NCBI RefSeq assembly: GCF_900113545.1
Contig: NZ_FOPS01000010.1
Coordinates: forward strand, 1-64,000
Source: Neisseria elongata subsp. elongata
GTDB taxonomy: Bacteria > Pseudomonadota > Gammaproteobacteria > Burkholderiales > Neisseriaceae
Reading direction: 5' to 3'
DNA: 64,000 nt
Shown in pieces: positions 61,174 through 64,000 of this stretch (the stretch's first letter is position 1; each line of letters starts with the position of its first letter). The notes beneath the pieces are model-generated. The model made no database searches, was not told where the DNA came from, and saw nothing but the letters and a program-made list of their open reading frames with translations. The position numbers were made by a program, and so were the translations under genes.

Positions 61174-62070
61174 ATGAACAACACAACAGCCGAACGCCTG
61201 AAAATCTACGGACAACTGATGCGCGCGGACAAACCCATCGGCACCATGCTCCTGCTGTGGCCGACCCTGTGGGCATTGTGGATTGCGGCACAAGGCATGC
61301 CGGACTTGACCATCCTCTCAGCCTTCGTCATCGGCACCTTCCTGATGCGCAGCGCGGGCTGCGTCATCAATGACTTTGCCGACCGCAACTTCGACGGCGC
61401 GGTCGAGCGCACCAAAAACCGACCGTTCGCACGCGGCGCAGTCAGCAAAAAAGAAGCACTGCTGCTGACCGCCGCGCTCTGCCTCGCCGCCGCGCTCTGC
61501 CTGCTGCCGCTGAACCGCCTGACCTGGCTGATGAGCCTGCCCGCACTGTTTTTGGCCATGAGCTACCCGTTCACCAAACGCTTCTTCCCCCTGCCCCAAC
61601 TCTACCTCGGCCTGGCCTTCTCCTTCGGTATCCCGATGGCTTTTGCCGCCGTTACCGGCCACGTCCCGCCCACCGCCTGGCTGCTCTTTGCCGCCAACGT
61701 CCTGTGGACGCTGGCCTACGACACCGCCTACGCCATGGCCGACAAAGAAGACGACCTCAAAATCGGCATCAAAACCTCGGCCATCACCTTCGGCCGCCGC
61801 GATGCCGAAGCCGTACTCGCCTGTCACCTCGGCTTCACCGCCCTCATGATCTGGCTGGGCCTGACGATTTCCGCCGCCTGGCCGTATTGGCCCGCCGTTC
61901 CCCTGGCCCTCTACTGGCAAATCAAACAATACCGCGCCATCCGGCAGCGCGACCGAAACGCCTGTTTCCGCGAATTCCTGGCCAACAACCGATTGGGCGC
62001 ACTCTGGTTTGCCGCCCTGCTGGCCAACTACCTCTATTTCAAAATCGCCGCCTTTGCCTTCGGACAATAA
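61174..62070 (+). CDS. ubiA: 4-hydroxybenzoate octaprenyltransferase
   Basis: Prenylates 4-hydroxybenzoate in ubiquinone synthesis at the inner membrane. From the ATG at 61174 the protein has 298 residues with the two aspartate-rich sites [20 protein letters not shown] near residues 65-84 and [19 protein letters not shown] near 180-198, plus [19 protein letters not shown] at the N-terminus. Eight or nine hydrophobic helices are visible. The frame is open upstream, but that part is DUS-containing leader. Confidence 0.94.
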   Translation: MNNTTAERLKIYGQLMRADKPIGTMLLLWPTLWALWIAAQGMPDLTILSAFVIGTFLMRSAGCVINDFADRNFDGAVERTKNRPFARGAVSKKEALLLTAALCLAAALCLLPLNRLTWLMSLPALFLAMSYPFTKRFFPLPQLYLGLAFSFGIPMAFAAVTGHVPPTAWLLFAANVLWTLAYDTAYAMADKEDDLKIGIKTSAITFGRRDAEAVLACHLGFTALMIWLGLTISAAWPYWPAVPLALYWQIKQYRAIRQRDRNACFREFLANNRLGALWFAALLANYLYFKIAAFAFGQ

Positions 62071-62087
62071 ACCGCCGCACACCCTAA

Positions 62088-62139
62088 AGGCCGTCTGAAA
62101 AGGCCGTCTGAAAACTGCAAACAACCTTTCAGACGGCCT
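62088..62139. repeat. Tandem plus inverted DUS cluster
   Basis: Two direct AG-DUS copies, 62088-62099 and 62101-62112, stand one base apart, with an inverse copy at 62128-62139. The pairing of the second and third copies gives the likely ubiA terminator. Confidence 0.75.
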
Positions 62140-62270
62140 ATCGATGCCGCACCCCTCAGGCAAAAATTAAGTTAATTTATTACCCCGTTCAGTAAAAAAT
62201 AAAACCGGCCCTGCCCTGCTGCTACAATGCAGGCCGTCTGAAAACGGCGCGACCGCCGAAACGCACCACC

Positions 62271-63344
62271 ATGAAGCACAAGAAAAAACTCGCCACCCTC
62301 ACCGCCGCCTGCGCCTTATCGGCCTATGGCCTGTATCCCGACCGCCATCCCGTTTACCCTGCAAGCGACCACTACGACCCGGAAACGCAAACCTTCTTCA
62401 ATCCCGAACCGCAACAAAAGCCGTCCGGCCTGGCTGGCGCGTTTTGGAAAATCCTGACCGACCCGCAGGCAACCCGCCCGCCCAAGCCTCTACCCACAGT
62501 CAAACCCAACTGGCCGGCCTTCCTCGCCGCCCCCGAAGGCAAAAGCCGCTTTATCTGGTTCGGCCATTCCACCCTGCTGATGCGCATCGGCGGGCAAACC
62601 GTCATCACCGATCCCGTATTCGGCGATTCCGTTTCCCCCGTCCCCGTCATGATGAAACGCTTTCAGCCCGCCCCTGCCGAAATCGGCGAACTGCCGCCCG
62701 TCGATGTCGTCCTGATTTCCCACAGCCACTACGACCACCTCGAAAAAGACAGCGTGCAGGCACTCAATTCAAAGGGCAGCCACTTCGTCGTCTCGCTCGG
62801 CATGGGCGTACTGCTGGAAAAATGGGGCGTGCCGCGCGAACGCATCACCGAACTCGACTGGTGGCAGCATACCGAACGCAACGGCATCCGCTTCACCGCG
62901 CTGCCCTCACGCCACGACTCCTCCCGAACCCTGACCGACCGCAACCAAGCCCTGTGGTCGAGCTTCGCCATCGAACACGGCAACGAAAAATTCTATTTCC
63001 ACGGCGACTCCGCCCACGGCAGCCATTTCGATAAAATTGCCGGAAAATTCAACGGCTTCGACATCGCCTTTATCGAAAACGGCCAATACAGCGAACACTG
63101 GCCCAACAACCACCTCTTCCCCGAACAAACCGCCCGCTATGCGGCACAACTCTCGCCCAAACGTTTCATGCCCATCCACTGGGGCGCGTATTCGATGGCC
63201 TTGCACGCTTGGAACGAACCCCTATTGCAAAGCCTCCCGCTGGCGCGCAGCCTGGGCGTGAACCCGCTGACCCCGCTGATGGGGCAGGTATTCGATGCCG
63301 ACACCACCACACAAGATTGGTTTGCCGAACCTGACCACGAATAA
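62271..63344 (+). CDS. MBL-fold metal-dependent hydrolase (NAPE-PLD/UlaG-like)
   Basis: The 357-residue protein starts with a signal-like segment and a linker region with FWKILTDPQATRPPKP. The metallo-beta-lactamase core has IWFGHSTLLMRIGGQTVITDPVFG near residues 94-117, the metal motif VLISHSHYDHLEKD near 147-160, YFHGDSAHGSHF near 243 and the last ligand PIHWGAYS. This is the pattern of NAPE-PLD-like phosphodiesterases. It may act on phospholipid-derived substrates in the envelope. Confidence 0.8.
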   Translation: MKHKKKLATLTAACALSAYGLYPDRHPVYPASDHYDPETQTFFNPEPQQKPSGLAGAFWKILTDPQATRPPKPLPTVKPNWPAFLAAPEGKSRFIWFGHSTLLMRIGGQTVITDPVFGDSVSPVPVMMKRFQPAPAEIGELPPVDVVLISHSHYDHLEKDSVQALNSKGSHFVVSLGMGVLLEKWGVPRERITELDWWQHTERNGIRFTALPSRHDSSRTLTDRNQALWSSFAIEHGNEKFYFHGDSAHGSHFDKIAGKFNGFDIAFIENGQYSEHWPNNHLFPEQTARYAAQLSPKRFMPIHWGAYSMALHAWNEPLLQSLPLARSLGVNPLTPLMGQVFDADTTTQDWFAEPDHE

Positions 63345-63357
63345 AGCCAATCCCACT

Positions 63358-63396
63358 AGGCCGTCTGAAAACCATCCCTGTTTTCCAGACGGCCTT
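63358..63396. terminator. Imperfect DUS-pair hairpin
   Basis: AGGCCGTCTGAAAAC and GTTTTCCAGACGGCCT; the right arm has an extra C, so only one arm is a full DUS. It follows the hydrolase gene stop. Confidence 0.55.
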
Positions 63397-63436
63397 TCCG
63401 ATAGTTCCCCGTCTGCAGCCCTTCCGTATCAAAGCG

Positions 63437-63593
63437 TCGTGCCCGACAAATAGCCGATAATGGAGGGGCGCAGGAAACGGCAGACTTCCGCCGCTTCAAT
63501 CAGATGCCGGAATCCCAAGATGCTGCCGGTATGGATACCCGCATCCTTCAAACCCGTTGTACAATCCGCCGTCAAAACTTTCAGACGGCATCA
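63437..63593 (-). pseudogene. Possible gene remnant without start codon
   Basis: On the minus strand a frame ending at a TGA near 63437-63439 reads CRLKVLTADCTTGLKDAGIH, then TGSILGFRHLIEAAEVCRFL and RPSIIGYLSGTTL. There is no ATG, and an in-frame stop lies just upstream near 63590. The composition looks like real protein, so this could be the C-terminal remnant of a decayed gene; I do not recognise which. The DUS core near 63580 lies in it. Confidence 0.3.
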
Positions 63594-63687
63594 CGGATAC
63601 GCGCGTCAGTCGGCAATACATTTTTTAACCGCTGATGAAACGCCCCAAACCGCCCGTCCCATCCAACTGCAACCCTAACCCGAAACC

Positions 63688-64000
63688 ATGCCCATACTCC
63701 CGCTTTTAAACCGTTCCCCCGATTCCCTGCTGGCCGAAGGCTGGACAGCCGCGCAGTTTTCCGCCGCCACGCTGGCTTTGGCCGCACGTTTGTGTGCGTA
63801 CAAGGTGCAGGCCGCCGCGCTGTGGTTCGACGATGCGGCGCGCTTTACTTCCGCGCTGCTGGCCGCGTGGCTGGCGGGGGCGGAGGTGTACCTGCCGCCG
63901 AATCTGGCGGAGGAAAACCGCCGTTGGGCGGAAGCGGGTGGGGCGGTGTGGTTGAGCGACGTGCCGGAAGTTTCAGACGGCCTCTGGCTGTACGACGGGG
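63688..64000 (+). CDS. AMP-binding acyl-CoA ligase-like protein (partial, 3' end outside)
   Basis: From the ATG at 63688 the frame is open to the window end, 104 codons. The start MPILPLLNRSPDSLLAEGWT, then LALAARLCAYKVQAAALWFD, LLAAWLAGAEVYLPPNLAEE and a DUS-encoded SDGLW match the N-terminal region of acyl-CoA ligases found in arylpolyene or fatty-acid-like clusters. No adenylation motif is reached, so the class is inferred. If right, more cluster genes should follow beyond the window. Confidence 0.5.
   Translation, partial: MPILPLLNRSPDSLLAEGWTAAQFSAATLALAARLCAYKVQAAALWFDDAARFTSALLAAWLAGAEVYLPPNLAEENRRWAEAGGAVWLSDVPEVSDGLWLYDG

Overview
The window is chromosomal DNA of a Neisseria species. 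The 12-mer AGGCCGTCTGAA (the AG dialect of the neisserial DNA uptake sequence, DUS) occurs in nearly every intergenic space and inside many genes, most often as inverted pairs that also look like terminators. The AG dialect rather than ATGCCGTCTGAA, the GC-rich housekeeping genes and only two Correia-type repeats point to a commensal, AG-DUS Neisseria rather than N. meningitidis or N. gonorrhoeae. The species cannot be fixed from the sequence alone.

Layout. 1-570: truncated end of a Mu-like prophage (tail of an unknown ORF plus a gpG-like virion morphogenesis gene). 0.8-13.1 kb: core genes (ETF-QO, uppP, argF, ruvX/yqgE, yebC, SIMPL protein, cardiolipin-synthase-like protein, rlmJ, alaS). 13.1-19.9 kb: accessory, partly AT-rich segment around a SAM methyltransferase and carB, with repeats and DUS-like 12-mers that match the dialects of other Neisseriaceae. 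19.9-30.5 kb: NCS2 purine permease, DUF2322, icd, hemH, small envelope genes, ftsK, anmK, cytochrome c5. 30.8-34.9 kb: tRNA-Arg and the ilvI-ilvH-(monooxygenase)-ilvC branched-chain amino acid block. 35.0-41.6 kb: a Correia element, tyrA, an orphan glnQ-type ATPase, rsmA, small lipoproteins, ctpA. 41.8-50.5 kb: envC-like gene, acyltransferase-like gene, thyA, membrane proteins, nitroreductase, dusA, purN, recD. 50.5-64.0 kb: holC, DUF1289, several small secreted proteins and lipoproteins, a duplicated histidine-rich protein, holA, nqrM-apbE, tRNA-Ser, DUF1287, lolA, DUF455, ubiA, a metallo-beta-lactamase-fold hydrolase and the start of an AMP-binding acyl ligase.

Functional links: ilvI/ilvH/ilvC give consecutive steps of valine/isoleucine synthesis; apbE and nqrM overlap by 4 bp and both serve maturation of Na+-NQR; holA and holC are both DNA polymerase III subunits; ruvX/yqgE and the two genes at 24.7-25.7 kb are translationally coupled. 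The most unusual material is the 13.9-19.8 kb segment, with two copies of a roughly 93-bp composite repeat carrying an AG-DUS arm and a Kingella-dialect hairpin on either side of a methyltransferase gene. Other points of note are a roughly 100-residue insertion in AlaRS, a histidine-rich protein behind a Zur-box-like palindrome, and five genes whose last codons and stop are the DUS itself.
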